Origin: JAGQWW01 sp041392845
GTDB taxonomy: Bacteria; Bacteroidota; Bacteroidia; Chitinophagales; Saprospiraceae
DNA length: 64,000 bases
Direction: 5' to 3'
Assembly: GCA_041392845.1 (NCBI GenBank)
Contig: JAWKLG010000012.1
Coordinates: forward strand, 62,001-126,000
The notes under the pieces were generated by a model. That model was not told where the DNA came from. It saw nothing but the letters and a program-made list of their open reading frames with translations, and ran no database searches. Numbering within the stretch: position 1 is the stretch's first letter; the number at the start of each line of letters is the position of its first letter. A program made the position numbers and the translations under genes. Shown here in pieces: positions 18,037 through 25,799 of this stretch.

Positions 18037-20535
18037 ATGAACTATTTTACAAACCGAAGGATTCGCCTTCTCATACCGCTCCTCTTCCTGGGGATTCTGG
18101 TAGCCCGAGGGCAGAGTTTCGAGCCGATGACACGGCTAACTTACCTTCAGGGCCAAACGGTCCATTATGCTTACAACTCGATAGGGAATCCTCCCTCCAA
18201 TATTTATTCTCAGACCAATCATTCAGCAAATTATAACGTTTATAGAATAAATGCCTTTACCTATAACCTGGTTTCTTCTTCCCTAAATGCTGTTGGAAAA
18301 GATACAGTTGTTGTTCTTTACCGCAAACCACCTCAAGGACAGGCTACTTATAAGATTTTTGAAATCACCGTTTTGCCTTCTTACCTAAAAGCAAACGATG
18401 ATTTTATAACTACCGATGTAAATACCGCTATCACCATTCCTGTTACTGCCAACGATACAAGTAATCGCGGCGTGAAAGTTCTTACCGACATAGCTGTCAA
18501 TTACAACGGTACAGTTTCGAAAAATGGAAATGACATCATCTTCGTTCCTGAAGCAGGATTCGAAGGTTTGGCAAGTTTGAATTATGTTGTTTGTGATGAT
18601 TTAGGAACCTGTGATGCAGGAACAGCTCACATTTGTGTTGGTGATCCTTATGGTTATGACAACGATACGCTTCAAATTTCAACCATTAAAAATAAGGCGG
18701 TGCCAATTCTGACACCACTTTCAAATTATACTTTGATTTCTTCCCCTGACAATGGTACCGTGGTTACTCAAAATGGTATCTCTTATTTCGAACCAGACAA
18801 TGGATTCACAGGCTTGGATGAAATCGTTTACGAACACAATACTCAGAACATCACCAAAACATTATTGATCGATGTTTTGAATCATGGAGGTCCAAATACT
18901 TATCTAACGGACGATGTTGTATTTACCAGCATCAATAATGATGTTGAAATTGACCTGCTTGAAAATGACTTGGGTGGAACTGCACTTTATAATGTAGACA
19001 TTGTTTCTCAACCTGAAAATGGTACCCTGACATTTGTTAGTGAGGGCTATTATGTTTACACGCCAAATCCTGGTTTCGAAGGAGTGGATGAATTTACTTA
19101 CGAGGCAGCACCTAATAGCAATGGTTCAGGAGCTGAAACAGCAAAGGCATCTGTTATTATCAGCAACCTAAACCCTTCTGCACCAATTTTCGATTTGAGA
19201 ACACCAAAGGCAACTCCTTTGGTGATCAATTATAACATTCCTTTAAGCAACTATGACTTTACGATTACAAGTCAAGGGACTAAAGGTAATACGGTGTTTT
19301 ATCCTGGCAATGCCAGTGTTAATATCAACGGAAGAACTGTAAACGGATATAATCTTTTGGTTTATTATCCAACTGGTAATAATTCCGGATTGGATGAGGT
19401 TGAGCTTGAATATTGTATTGCCGGAAGTTCAGTTTGTCCGACCGTTAAGCTAAGAATTGATATTCAGAATATCTCCACTCCTCCAGGCGGATTCTGTGTT
19501 GATACAGACTGTGTTTGGGCAGGTGATGCCAATAAAGATGGCAAGGTAGATTTAAGAGATTTATTACCAATTGGTCTTTGTATGGGAGACGTAGGATTGC
19601 CTCGTCCAAATGCTTTGATCAATCCATGGTTTGGCCAGGATGCAGCAAATTGGGGATCAAAGGTTCCTAATTCAATTATAGACTTGAAGCATCTAGATAC
19701 GGATGGTGACAGTATTATTACTGCAATGGACACTGTAGCCATCAGCGAACATTATCAGGCTACCCACAGTATGTCAGCAGAGCCGGTTAATTTCCCTACA
19801 AATATTCCATTGTACTTGGGTCAGCCGGATACTACCTATGTTGCAGGACCTGGTGATATGGTTTCAATTCCTATTATTTTAGGTAATGAAGTTTTCCCGG
19901 CCTTTGACATTTACGGATTGACATTTACAATTGATTTCAATACCAATATTATTGATGCAGACCAGTCTTTTATTTCTTTTGATAGAAATAGCTGGATGTC
20001 TTATAGTTCTCCTGTACTGAATATGGTTAAGAAGCCATTCGGCGGAAGATTTGAGTCAGGTTATACCAGAACCAATGGAAATCCTTCAAGTGGTTATGGC
20101 GTGATTGGAACGGTAAACTTCATTATTATTGATGATTTAGACCCTCAGCGTACGCCTGAAAGCGGTGCACTGGTAAGCATTACTGCAAGTAATGGTATGA
20201 ATCAAAATGGATATTCCTTCGGGTTCCAAAATGGTTCAACCAGAATTGAAATGAATGCTGGTAAAAAAGCAGCAGATAAAAATATCTCAACCGATCAAAT
20301 GTTGGTTTATCCTAATCCTACGGATAACCTACTTAATATCCACTTAAACGGTGGATATACAATTGAGCAGGTTGAAATGGTGGATATGAGTGGAAGATTG
20401 GTTTATAGCGCTGCTACGCCAGCGAATAATCGTTACCAGTTCAATACAAATCAGTTGGAAGATGGAATTTACATCTTGCGTGCCATCACCAATGGAGGCG
20501 TAGTTTCTCAAAAAGTTAGCATTCTTAGAAACTAA
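18037..20535 (+). CDS. large T9SS-secreted surface protein with Ig-like, dockerin-like and cohesin-like domains
   Basis: 832 aa. Signal peptide (LLIPLLFLGILVARGQ); then several cadherin/Ig-like repeats of about 90 residues with VTANDT, LLENDLGG and the recurring GFEGLASLNY / GFTGLDEIVY / GFEGVDEFTY motif. Around residue 495 a dockerin-like calcium loop (GDANKDGKVDLRDLLPIG) occurs, with a second DTDGDSIITAMDT near 554. A cohesin-like beta domain spans roughly 588-740 (GDMVSIPIILGNEVFPAF). The C-terminus (VYPNPTDNLLNIHL, ending VSQKVSILRN) is a type A T9SS sorting domain. Probably surface-exposed and involved in adhesion or complex assembly. A terminator lies about 60 bp downstream. Confidence 0.88.
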   Translation: MNYFTNRRIRLLIPLLFLGILVARGQSFEPMTRLTYLQGQTVHYAYNSIGNPPSNIYSQTNHSANYNVYRINAFTYNLVSSSLNAVGKDTVVVLYRKPPQGQATYKIFEITVLPSYLKANDDFITTDVNTAITIPVTANDTSNRGVKVLTDIAVNYNGTVSKNGNDIIFVPEAGFEGLASLNYVVCDDLGTCDAGTAHICVGDPYGYDNDTLQISTIKNKAVPILTPLSNYTLISSPDNGTVVTQNGISYFEPDNGFTGLDEIVYEHNTQNITKTLLIDVLNHGGPNTYLTDDVVFTSINNDVEIDLLENDLGGTALYNVDIVSQPENGTLTFVSEGYYVYTPNPGFEGVDEFTYEAAPNSNGSGAETAKASVIISNLNPSAPIFDLRTPKATPLVINYNIPLSNYDFTITSQGTKGNTVFYPGNASVNINGRTVNGYNLLVYYPTGNNSGLDEVELEYCIAGSSVCPTVKLRIDIQNISTPPGGFCVDTDCVWAGDANKDGKVDLRDLLPIGLCMGDVGLPRPNALINPWFGQDAANWGSKVPNSIIDLKHLDTDGDSIITAMDTVAISEHYQATHSMSAEPVNFPTNIPLYLGQPDTTYVAGPGDMVSIPIILGNEVFPAFDIYGLTFTIDFNTNIIDADQSFISFDRNSWMSYSSPVLNMVKKPFGGRFESGYTRTNGNPSSGYGVIGTVNFIIIDDLDPQRTPESGALVSITASNGMNQNGYSFGFQNGSTRIEMNAGKKAADKNISTDQMLVYPNPTDNLLNIHLNGGYTIEQVEMVDMSGRLVYSAATPANNRYQFNTNQLEDGIYILRAITNGGVVSQKVSILRN

Positions 20536-20593
20536 GCCCAACAAAGAGAATTTATTGCATTTTTTATATTCGTGGAATTTTATCATTGCAAGT

Positions 20594-20623
20594 GAGTCGT
20601 ACTTTAGTGCGACTCTTTTTTTT
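20594..20623 (+). terminator. terminator after the T9SS gene (element 1 of the hairpin island)
   Basis: GAGTCGTAC / GTGCGACTC stem with loop TTTA and an eight-T run. The preceding TATTCGTGGAAT and ATTGCAAGTGAGTCGT resemble the elements at 21361, 21461 and 21780. Confidence 0.85.
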
Positions 20624-20624
20624 G

Positions 20625-20688
20625 TGCTGGGTTCTGGGTGCTAGGTACTAGGTGCTAGGTTCTAGGTGCTGGATGCTAGGCGTTGGAT
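20625..20688. repeat. heptad tandem array (TGCTAGG/TTCTGGG units)
   Basis: About nine 7-bp units: TGCTGGG, TTCTGGG, TGCTAGG, TACTAGG and so on. It begins immediately after the T-run of the preceding terminator. Confidence 0.9.
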
Positions 20689-20894
20689 TTGACTAGGTGC
20701 TGGTATAGGTCAAATTTTCCGCTGTGCGTCTAGACAGTGTAGGCGGTATCCATAAAAAACCACATGTTGGTTTCTGCAAAGTAGAAATGTCTTTGGAACA
20801 CTTTTTACTTTAAAGATTTACTCTGCCGGAAGGCAGGCGCTGTCCCAACAACTATAGTCTCGGTACTTTATTGTGAATTTACTGGCTTTTAAAT

Positions 20895-20922
20895 TCGTCA
20901 CTCGACACTCGTCCTTCGTCAC
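20895..20922. repeat. heptad tandem array (TCGTCAC units)
   Basis: Four 7-bp units TCGTCAC, TCGACAC, TCGTCCT, TCGTCAC inside the 1.3-kb gene-free island. Confidence 0.7.
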
Positions 20923-20960
20923 TTTACTTAGCTGAGCCACCTATTTTTAAACCAATCTTG

Positions 20961-20988
20961 CCAGTATCCAGCCTCCAGTGTCCAGTAT
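20961..20988. repeat. heptad tandem array (CCAGTAT units)
   Basis: Four 7-bp units CCAGTAT, CCAGCCT, CCAGTGT, CCAGTAT. The same unit type is expanded at 55486. Confidence 0.75.
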
Positions 20989-21320
20989 TTATCTACCTGT
21001 TAAATATTCAAACTTTAAGATTTTCGATATAAGATCGGTTGATTTTGTACCGTTTCACCTATCTGAAATTTGAAGAATGGATTATTTGGGAAAAACTTTT
21101 TTTTACAAAATTTCTTCTCACAAAGATTAAATTTTCACAAATTATGCAATTTTAGTCGAGTCTAATATTTTATAATAAATTGATATACAGGCAAATATAA
21201 AAAGTTTCGCTTTTGGGTAATTTTAGATTCAATTTTCACAATGAGTAAAAAGTGTCGTTGTTTTCGCCTGTTGCTTGTTGCATATTTGTATCGTGAATGA
21301 TGGATAAAGAGACAGAGAGA

Positions 21321-21344
21321 TAAAAAAGCCAAGAAAGATTGGCT
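21321..21344 (-). terminator. minus-strand hairpin with T-run
   Basis: AGCCAA/TTGGCT stem with hexaloop; on the minus strand it is followed by TTTTTTATC. No minus-strand gene is supported just upstream of it. Confidence 0.55.
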
Positions 21345-21550
21345 CATAAAAAGTAGATATGTTCATGGGATTATAATTTGTAAATGGCGAGCCGTCCATA
21401 TCCCTCTTGGCCGGCTTGCTATTTTTCTTCTCTGGAAATCTACACTTTGACAAGAATATGTTCATGGGATTATAATTTGTTAGTAGTGAGTTGTCCCTTC
21501 TCTTCTTAGGAAGGGGCACTCCCTATTTTTAAATTACATCCTTGCTAAAA

Positions 21551-21580
21551 ATAAAAAAGTCGAACTGTGGGAAGTTCGAC
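21551..21580 (-). terminator. minus-strand hairpin, loop TCCCAC, with T-run (first of a pair)
   Basis: Perfect 8-bp stem (GTCGAACT/AGTTCGAC on the plus strand), loop GTGGGA (TCCCAC in the minus transcript), then TTTTTTATTTTT. Confidence 0.7.
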
Positions 21581-21595
21581 CGAAATAAGCAATAC

Positions 21596-21625
21596 AAAAA
21601 AAAGTCAGTTGGTGGGACAACTGAC
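21596..21625 (-). terminator. minus-strand hairpin, loop TCCCAC, with T-run (second of a pair)
   Basis: Perfect 8-bp stem (GTCAGTTG/CAACTGAC on the plus strand) with the same hexaloop as its neighbour 45 bp away, then eight T on the minus strand. It could terminate transcripts of the kinase-like gene at 21865. Confidence 0.7.
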
Positions 21626-21864
21626 CTTCAAGTTCGCGTTCATGGGATTAACCTGTTAATAGCAGTACATGGGAAATCTTTATTAGTTTTCTGAAGGCGA
21701 AGTTACATTAATTATTGTGTAGACACAATAGTTAAATTATATTTTTTTCAATTTTTGGATATTATTGTTTTTGGATATGTTCATGGGATAAAATTTATTG
21801 TACGTGAGTCGTATTGGATGTTCTAATACGACTTTTTTTTTGTCCTGTTTCAAGGAGTTTAGAT

Positions 21865-22740
21865 TTATCTAAAATATTTTTCCAGGATAGTTTTACAAGC
21901 ATTTAAATAAGAACTCCCAAAAAGATTTAGATGTACCAATAAGTAATAGAGTTGGTAAATATCCATCCTTTCTTTCCACCCTTTTTCTAAAGGATATTCC
22001 TCTTTGTAGGTTTCATAGAATTTACCTGAAAAGCCTCCAAATAGCAAAGTCATTGCAATGTCCATTTCACGATGGGAATATGCAACTGCGGGGTCAATGA
22101 GGCAGGGTGTACCGTCTGTTCCTACCATGAAATTTCCTGACCACAAATCACCATGGATGAGGGAAGGGGATTCTTGGGGACAAATTTCAGAAAGCCTGGA
22201 TGAGTGGTTTTGCCAGATTTCAATTTCCTTTTTAGTAAAGAAATTACCAGCTTTGGCCAATTCCAATTGAGGCATTAATCTTTGATTCCAATAGAAATCC
22301 ACCCATGTTTCCTCCCTTTGGTTCGACTGTGGTAATCTGCCAATGTAGTTGGATTCCTTATATCCAAAATGATTGAAACTATTGAAATGTAAATTTGCCA
22401 GCCCTTTCCCTAATTGAATCCAAAAGTCATTTGCAGGATGGCCTGATTCGATCCATTCCAGTAGCAAGAATGAATAATTTTCAGTAGAAGCTGCCAATAA
22501 TACCTCGGGTATCTTAATAGAACAACCTGATCTCATCGTGTTTAATCCGGAAGATTCCTTTTCAAACATGTCCAGGTTATGACTGCCCTTGTGGTACTTA
22601 ATGAAGAATTTTTCTGAACGGGATTTTAACAGGTAAGCCTGGTTGATGTCTCCACCTGCAATGGATCGGATAGGGTGGAAGGGTCTATGCAGGTGGAGCG
22701 AAAGTGAGTCTAGTATTTCGTCAGGAAAATCCTGATACAT
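21865..22740 (-). CDS. fructosamine kinase family protein
   Basis: 291 aa cytoplasmic phosphotransferase of the fructosamine-3-kinase / aminoglycoside phosphotransferase fold, expected to phosphorylate ketoamine adducts on glycated amines, leading to their breakdown. Signatures: N-terminal IAGGDINQAYLLKS, ATP-lysine segment KFFIKYHK, hinge FLLLEWIE, catalytic LIHGDLWSGN (Asp), and metal-binding LIDPAVAYSHREMDIAM. Length matches the family (about 290). It is followed 8 bp upstream on the same strand by the LytTR regulator gene, so the three minus-strand genes 21865-24547 may be one operon. Confidence 0.9.
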   Translation of the reverse strand: MYQDFPDEILDSLSLHLHRPFHPIRSIAGGDINQAYLLKSRSEKFFIKYHKGSHNLDMFEKESSGLNTMRSGCSIKIPEVLLAASTENYSFLLLEWIESGHPANDFWIQLGKGLANLHFNSFNHFGYKESNYIGRLPQSNQREETWVDFYWNQRLMPQLELAKAGNFFTKKEIEIWQNHSSRLSEICPQESPSLIHGDLWSGNFMVGTDGTPCLIDPAVAYSHREMDIAMTLLFGGFSGKFYETYKEEYPLEKGWKERMDIYQLYYLLVHLNLFGSSYLNACKTILEKYFR

Positions 22741-22747
22741 AATTTAA

Positions 22748-23473
22748 TTAAAGTTTTGTTTCATTGATGTAATCCAAAAGATCATCACGGTAGTTTTTCC
22801 CTATTGGTAAATGTTTCTCTTTACCTTTTTCCATCACTTCAACCATGTTGCCCATTACTGCATTGATTTTGTCTACGTTTACAATGAAGGAACGGTGTAT
22901 TCTTCTAAAGTGGTTAGCCGGTAATTTCTCTTCCAAACTTTTCATTGTTTGTAAAGTAATAACCCTTCCGGATTCTTGTCTAATAATGACATAATCCTTA
23001 AGTCCTTCAATATAAATGATGTCAGAGAAGGAAACTCGTACCAGTTTTTTATCAGCTTTTACAAAGAAGAAATCTTTTCCCATTTCTACAATTTCCTCGT
23101 TCCTGCTTCCACCTTTCTGAAGTTCTAATTGCTCTTTGGCCTTGTTTACTGCTCTCATGAAACGGTCCATCGAAATCGGTTTCAAAAGATAGTCCAGGGC
23201 ATTCAATTCAAATCCTTCAACTGCAAATTCTGAATAGGCAGTGGTGAAAACTACCATTGGTGGATTGGCAAGTGATTTGAGGAAATCTGTACCGGTCAAC
23301 TGAGGCATTTGGATATCCAGAAACATGAGGTCTACCTTATTATTTTGTAAGGCCTCGTTTGCTTCAATGGCATTATTGCATTTTGCAACCAGGTTTAAAT
23401 CGCCCATTTGACTAACATAGGTTTCCAAAACATCCTGGGCTAAAGGTTCGTCATCGACTATTATTACGTTCAT
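22748..23473 (-). CDS. LytTR-family response regulator
   Basis: 241 aa. The receiver domain (1-120) has acidic pocket VDDEP, phospho-acceptor Asp53 (FLDIQMP), a TTAYS switch region and the KPIS lysine. The C-terminal LytTR DNA-binding domain spans about 130-238 (YIEGLKDYVII, FRRIHRSFIVNVDKI). It controls transcription after phosphorylation by the sensor kinase encoded 21 bp upstream. Targets cannot be read from the window. Confidence 0.95.
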   Translation of the reverse strand: MNVIIVDDEPLAQDVLETYVSQMGDLNLVAKCNNAIEANEALQNNKVDLMFLDIQMPQLTGTDFLKSLANPPMVVFTTAYSEFAVEGFELNALDYLLKPISMDRFMRAVNKAKEQLELQKGGSRNEEIVEMGKDFFFVKADKKLVRVSFSDIIYIEGLKDYVIIRQESGRVITLQTMKSLEEKLPANHFRRIHRSFIVNVDKINAVMGNMVEVMEKGKEKHLPIGKNYRDDLLDYINETKL

Positions 23474-23494
23474 CTTAATGAGTTTTAATTGGGT

Positions 23495-24547
23495 TTATAT
23501 TTCTAATGTGAGGTTTACTGCGTATGAATTTGGATTGTCATCAATGTTAAGGACATACTGATTTGGATATAGCAATTCAAGTCGCCTTTTTACATTCACC
23601 AAACCAATTCCTCCCTGTCTTCGGTGCTCTTGATTGGGAAGGGTATCTGGTTTAGAATTTTCTACAAAAAAATCGACTGCCCTTGGTCCTACATCAATTT
23701 TCACATGGACAAATCCATTTTTAAGTTGATTATTCAATCCATGTTTAAAAGAGTTTTCTAAAAAAGTAATGAACATCAAGGGGGCGATTTTCTGATTGGA
23801 TATTTGCCCGCTTACTTCAAGGGAAATGTCAACGTTTTGACCTTGTCTCAATTTTTCCAGGTCGAGATAATTCCGAATATAGTTAATTTCTTTCACCAAT
23901 AATACCTGTTTCTCATTGCACTCATATAACATATATCTCATCATCTCAGACAATTTGATTACAATTTCAGGTGCCTGATCTGATTTCTTTAAAGTGAGAG
24001 CATAGAGATTGTTAAGGGTATTGAATAGGAAATGTGGGTTGATTTGAGACTTGAGAAACTTTAGTTCTGATTGCATGGTTTGCCTTTCCAGATCCGTTTT
24101 TTCTCTTAATTGTCTTGCCCAGTCTGTTACGATGGAAAAAATAGTAGAAGTACTGGCTATGAAGAAATTAGACAAAAAGTAAAGGTTTTGATGTGAGATT
24201 AAATTTGCTTGTAAGGCCGGCTGATCACTGAATCTGAAGTACAAAATGATGACCTTGAGAGGTGTGATGATCAATACAAAAATTAAAAGCAAACCTACAT
24301 AGGTCAAAAATTTCTTTTTGGTAAGATAATTTGGAATCAGGTAAAACAAATTAAAATAAACAACGATAGCATAAAAGACAATATTGATCAATTCGTTGCC
24401 CAGGCTGAATCCAAAGTTATCATGTGTATCGTCTAGCAGGCTAAGGAAAATTAGAATGGTCAGCCAAAAGAGGCTATGATAGACAACTCTCTTGGATAAG
24501 AATTCCACGATTTTATTCCCTAAATCAGCTTTTGCTGAGAGTGACAT
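23495..24547 (-). CDS. LytS/YehU-type sensor histidine kinase
   Basis: 350 aa inner-membrane kinase with four helices (about 23-38, 52-72, 80-103, 119-141), a short coiled linker, then the His_kinase domain with QINPHFLFNTLNNL (phospho-accepting His172) and a C-terminal ATPase region with NSFKHGLNNQ and QGGIGLVNVKRRLELLY. No dedicated sensor domain is visible besides the membrane part. Cognate regulator is the next gene. Confidence 0.94.
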   Translation of the reverse strand: MSLSAKADLGNKIVEFLSKRVVYHSLFWLTILIFLSLLDDTHDNFGFSLGNELINIVFYAIVVYFNLFYLIPNYLTKKKFLTYVGLLLIFVLIITPLKVIILYFRFSDQPALQANLISHQNLYFLSNFFIASTSTIFSIVTDWARQLREKTDLERQTMQSELKFLKSQINPHFLFNTLNNLYALTLKKSDQAPEIVIKLSEMMRYMLYECNEKQVLLVKEINYIRNYLDLEKLRQGQNVDISLEVSGQISNQKIAPLMFITFLENSFKHGLNNQLKNGFVHVKIDVGPRAVDFFVENSKPDTLPNQEHRRQGGIGLVNVKRRLELLYPNQYVLNIDDNPNSYAVNLTLEI

Positions 24548-24686
24548 GCAGCGGGTTTGTTTTTTTTATAAGGTCAAGATTTTAAAAACAGTTGCCAAAT
24601 TTGATATTATTTAGATTAAAAACATAATCTGGCGGATAAACCAAAAGTGGGGGGCAATTATTTAATATTCAAATGTTGACAATTTG

Positions 24687-24694
24687 TACCTTTG
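24687..24694 (+). promoter_or_regulatory. -7 box TACCTTTG of the PTPS-folE-fabD run
   Basis: Perfect TAnnTTTG match followed by GCAGCC. It predicts a start near 24700 and a leader of about 18 nt before the ATG at 24718. Confidence 0.65.
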
Positions 24695-24717
24695 CAGCCG
24701 CAAATTGAAAATGCAAT

Positions 24718-25131
24718 ATGGTATATTTAACCAGACGAGAAAGATTCAATGCAGCCCATAAGCTTTGGGTGCATGAATGGTCAGATGAAAAAAACATGGA
24801 AATGTTTGGCAAGTGTGCCAATGCAAACTGGCATGGTCACAACTATACTTTGTATGTAACGGTGAAGGGAAAACCTGATCCGATTACCGGTTTTATAATG
24901 GATGTAAAAGTGCTCGGAGATATTATCCGCAACGTTATAGTTGAACGTTTAGACCACCGGAATCTCAACCTTGATGTCGATTTTATTCCAAAGAATTCTC
25001 AACCAACTACAGAAAATTTGGTTATGCTTATCTGGAAAGAATTAGAGCCGCACATCACCAATTGCAAATTGCATTGTATCAAGCTGGTTGAGACAGAAAA
25101 TATTTATGCAGAGTATTTTGGTGAAGAGTAG
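24718..25131 (+). CDS. 6-pyruvoyl-tetrahydropterin synthase-type enzyme (PTPS/QueD family)
   Basis: 137 aa. Zn ligands His14 (NAAHKL), His39 and His41 (WHGHNY), catalytic Cys33, and RLDHRNLN (Asp79-His80) and PTTEN are all present. The catalytic motif has five residues between Cys33 and HGH (CANANWHGH), the spacing known for 6-pyruvoyltetrahydropterin synthase; queuosine-type QueD has three. It is followed 40 bp later by GTP cyclohydrolase I, which supplies its substrate dihydroneopterin triphosphate. A tetrahydrobiopterin-like product is therefore plausible, but no sepiapterin-reductase gene is identified here. Confidence 0.9.
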   Translation: MVYLTRRERFNAAHKLWVHEWSDEKNMEMFGKCANANWHGHNYTLYVTVKGKPDPITGFIMDVKVLGDIIRNVIVERLDHRNLNLDVDFIPKNSQPTTENLVMLIWKELEPHITNCKLHCIKLVETENIYAEYFGEE

Positions 25132-25171
25132 GCTCGATTGAGTCTTAAACCTTTTACCTAAATACATAATT

Positions 25172-25768
25172 ATGACCGTCAAAACGATGGAAAACGAAAA
25201 TGGAACTACCTGGCAAAATATGACCGAACATTTTTCGGAAATCATCACTCAAATTGGTGAAGACCCGAAAAGAGAAGGTCTGGTAAAAACGCCCGAACGT
25301 GCTGCCAAAGCAATGGAATTCCTTACGCAAGGCTACCATCAGAATGCTGCTGAAATTTTGAAATCTGCCATGTTTAAGGAGGAATACAGTGAAATGGTAA
25401 TCGTGAAGGATATCGAGCTGTATTCTATGTGCGAGCACCATATGTTGCCTTTTTTTGGAAAAGCGCACATTGCATATATTCCCAACGGACACATTGTAGG
25501 ATTGAGTAAATTGCCAAGAATCGTAGATGTTTTTGCAAGAAGACTGCAGGTTCAGGAGCGTCTTACCCATGAAATTGTTCATTGTATTCAAGAGACCCTG
25601 AAGCCTTTGGGAGTGGCAGTGGTAATCGAAGCTTGCCATATGTGTATGATGATGCGAGGTGTTCAGAAGCAAAATTCTGTGACCACCACATCTGCATTTA
25701 CAGGAGAATTTGAAAAAGTGCAAACAAGAGGGGAGTTCATGAATTTGATCTCCTCCAAGTTGCACTAA
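25172..25768 (+). CDS. folE: GTP cyclohydrolase I FolE
   Basis: 198 aa, full length. Converts GTP to 7,8-dihydroneopterin triphosphate, the first step to folate and pterins. Zn ligands Cys87 and His90 (SMCEHHMLPFFG) and Cys158 (CHMCMMMRGV) are present, with the family signature GLSKLPRIVDVFARRLQVQE. The gene sits between PTPS and fabD on the same strand. Confidence 0.97.
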   Translation: MTVKTMENENGTTWQNMTEHFSEIITQIGEDPKREGLVKTPERAAKAMEFLTQGYHQNAAEILKSAMFKEEYSEMVIVKDIELYSMCEHHMLPFFGKAHIAYIPNGHIVGLSKLPRIVDVFARRLQVQERLTHEIVHCIQETLKPLGVAVVIEACHMCMMMRGVQKQNSVTTTSAFTGEFEKVQTRGEFMNLISSKLH

Positions 25769-25799
25769 TTTTATATAAACAAACGAAAAACGCTTTTAA

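Larger units (their letters stand above)
21357..21841 (+). ncRNA. hairpin island: repeated CATGGGA box plus hairpin plus T-run elements
   Basis: Within the gene-free stretch 20536-21864, three plus-strand elements (starting near 21357, 21457 and 21777) share a box ATATGTTCATGGGAT, a related GTGAGTCGT-like left arm, a hairpin and a T-run. The right arms change to keep pairing: GCGAGCCG/CGGCTTGC at 21387-21419, GAGT..CCCTTC/GAAGGG..ACTC at 21488-21521, AGTCGTATT/AATACGACT at 21807-21833. A partial copy (GTTCATGGGATTAACCTG) lies at 21639. No convincing protein is encoded. Whether these are small RNAs, duplicated 3' ends or mobile palindromes is open. Confidence 0.5.

Noticed and set aside
20823..20845. 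CTGCCGGAAGGCAG as an SRP RNA core
   Set aside because: The conserved SRP motif around GGAAGGAAGCAGC is not present and no flanking long hairpin fits.
21229..21519. 96-aa minus-strand frame containing TNYNPMNI twice
   Set aside because: The repetition comes from the nucleotide box shared by the hairpin elements; it spans terminator-like hairpins and has no signal, fold or promoter.
20536..21864. Retron or integron cassette array for the hairpin island
   Set aside because: No reverse transcriptase, integrase or attC-like architecture is seen in the window.
25154..25765. 203-aa minus-strand frame opposite folE
   Set aside because: folE is unambiguous; the reverse frame is a His-rich shadow.
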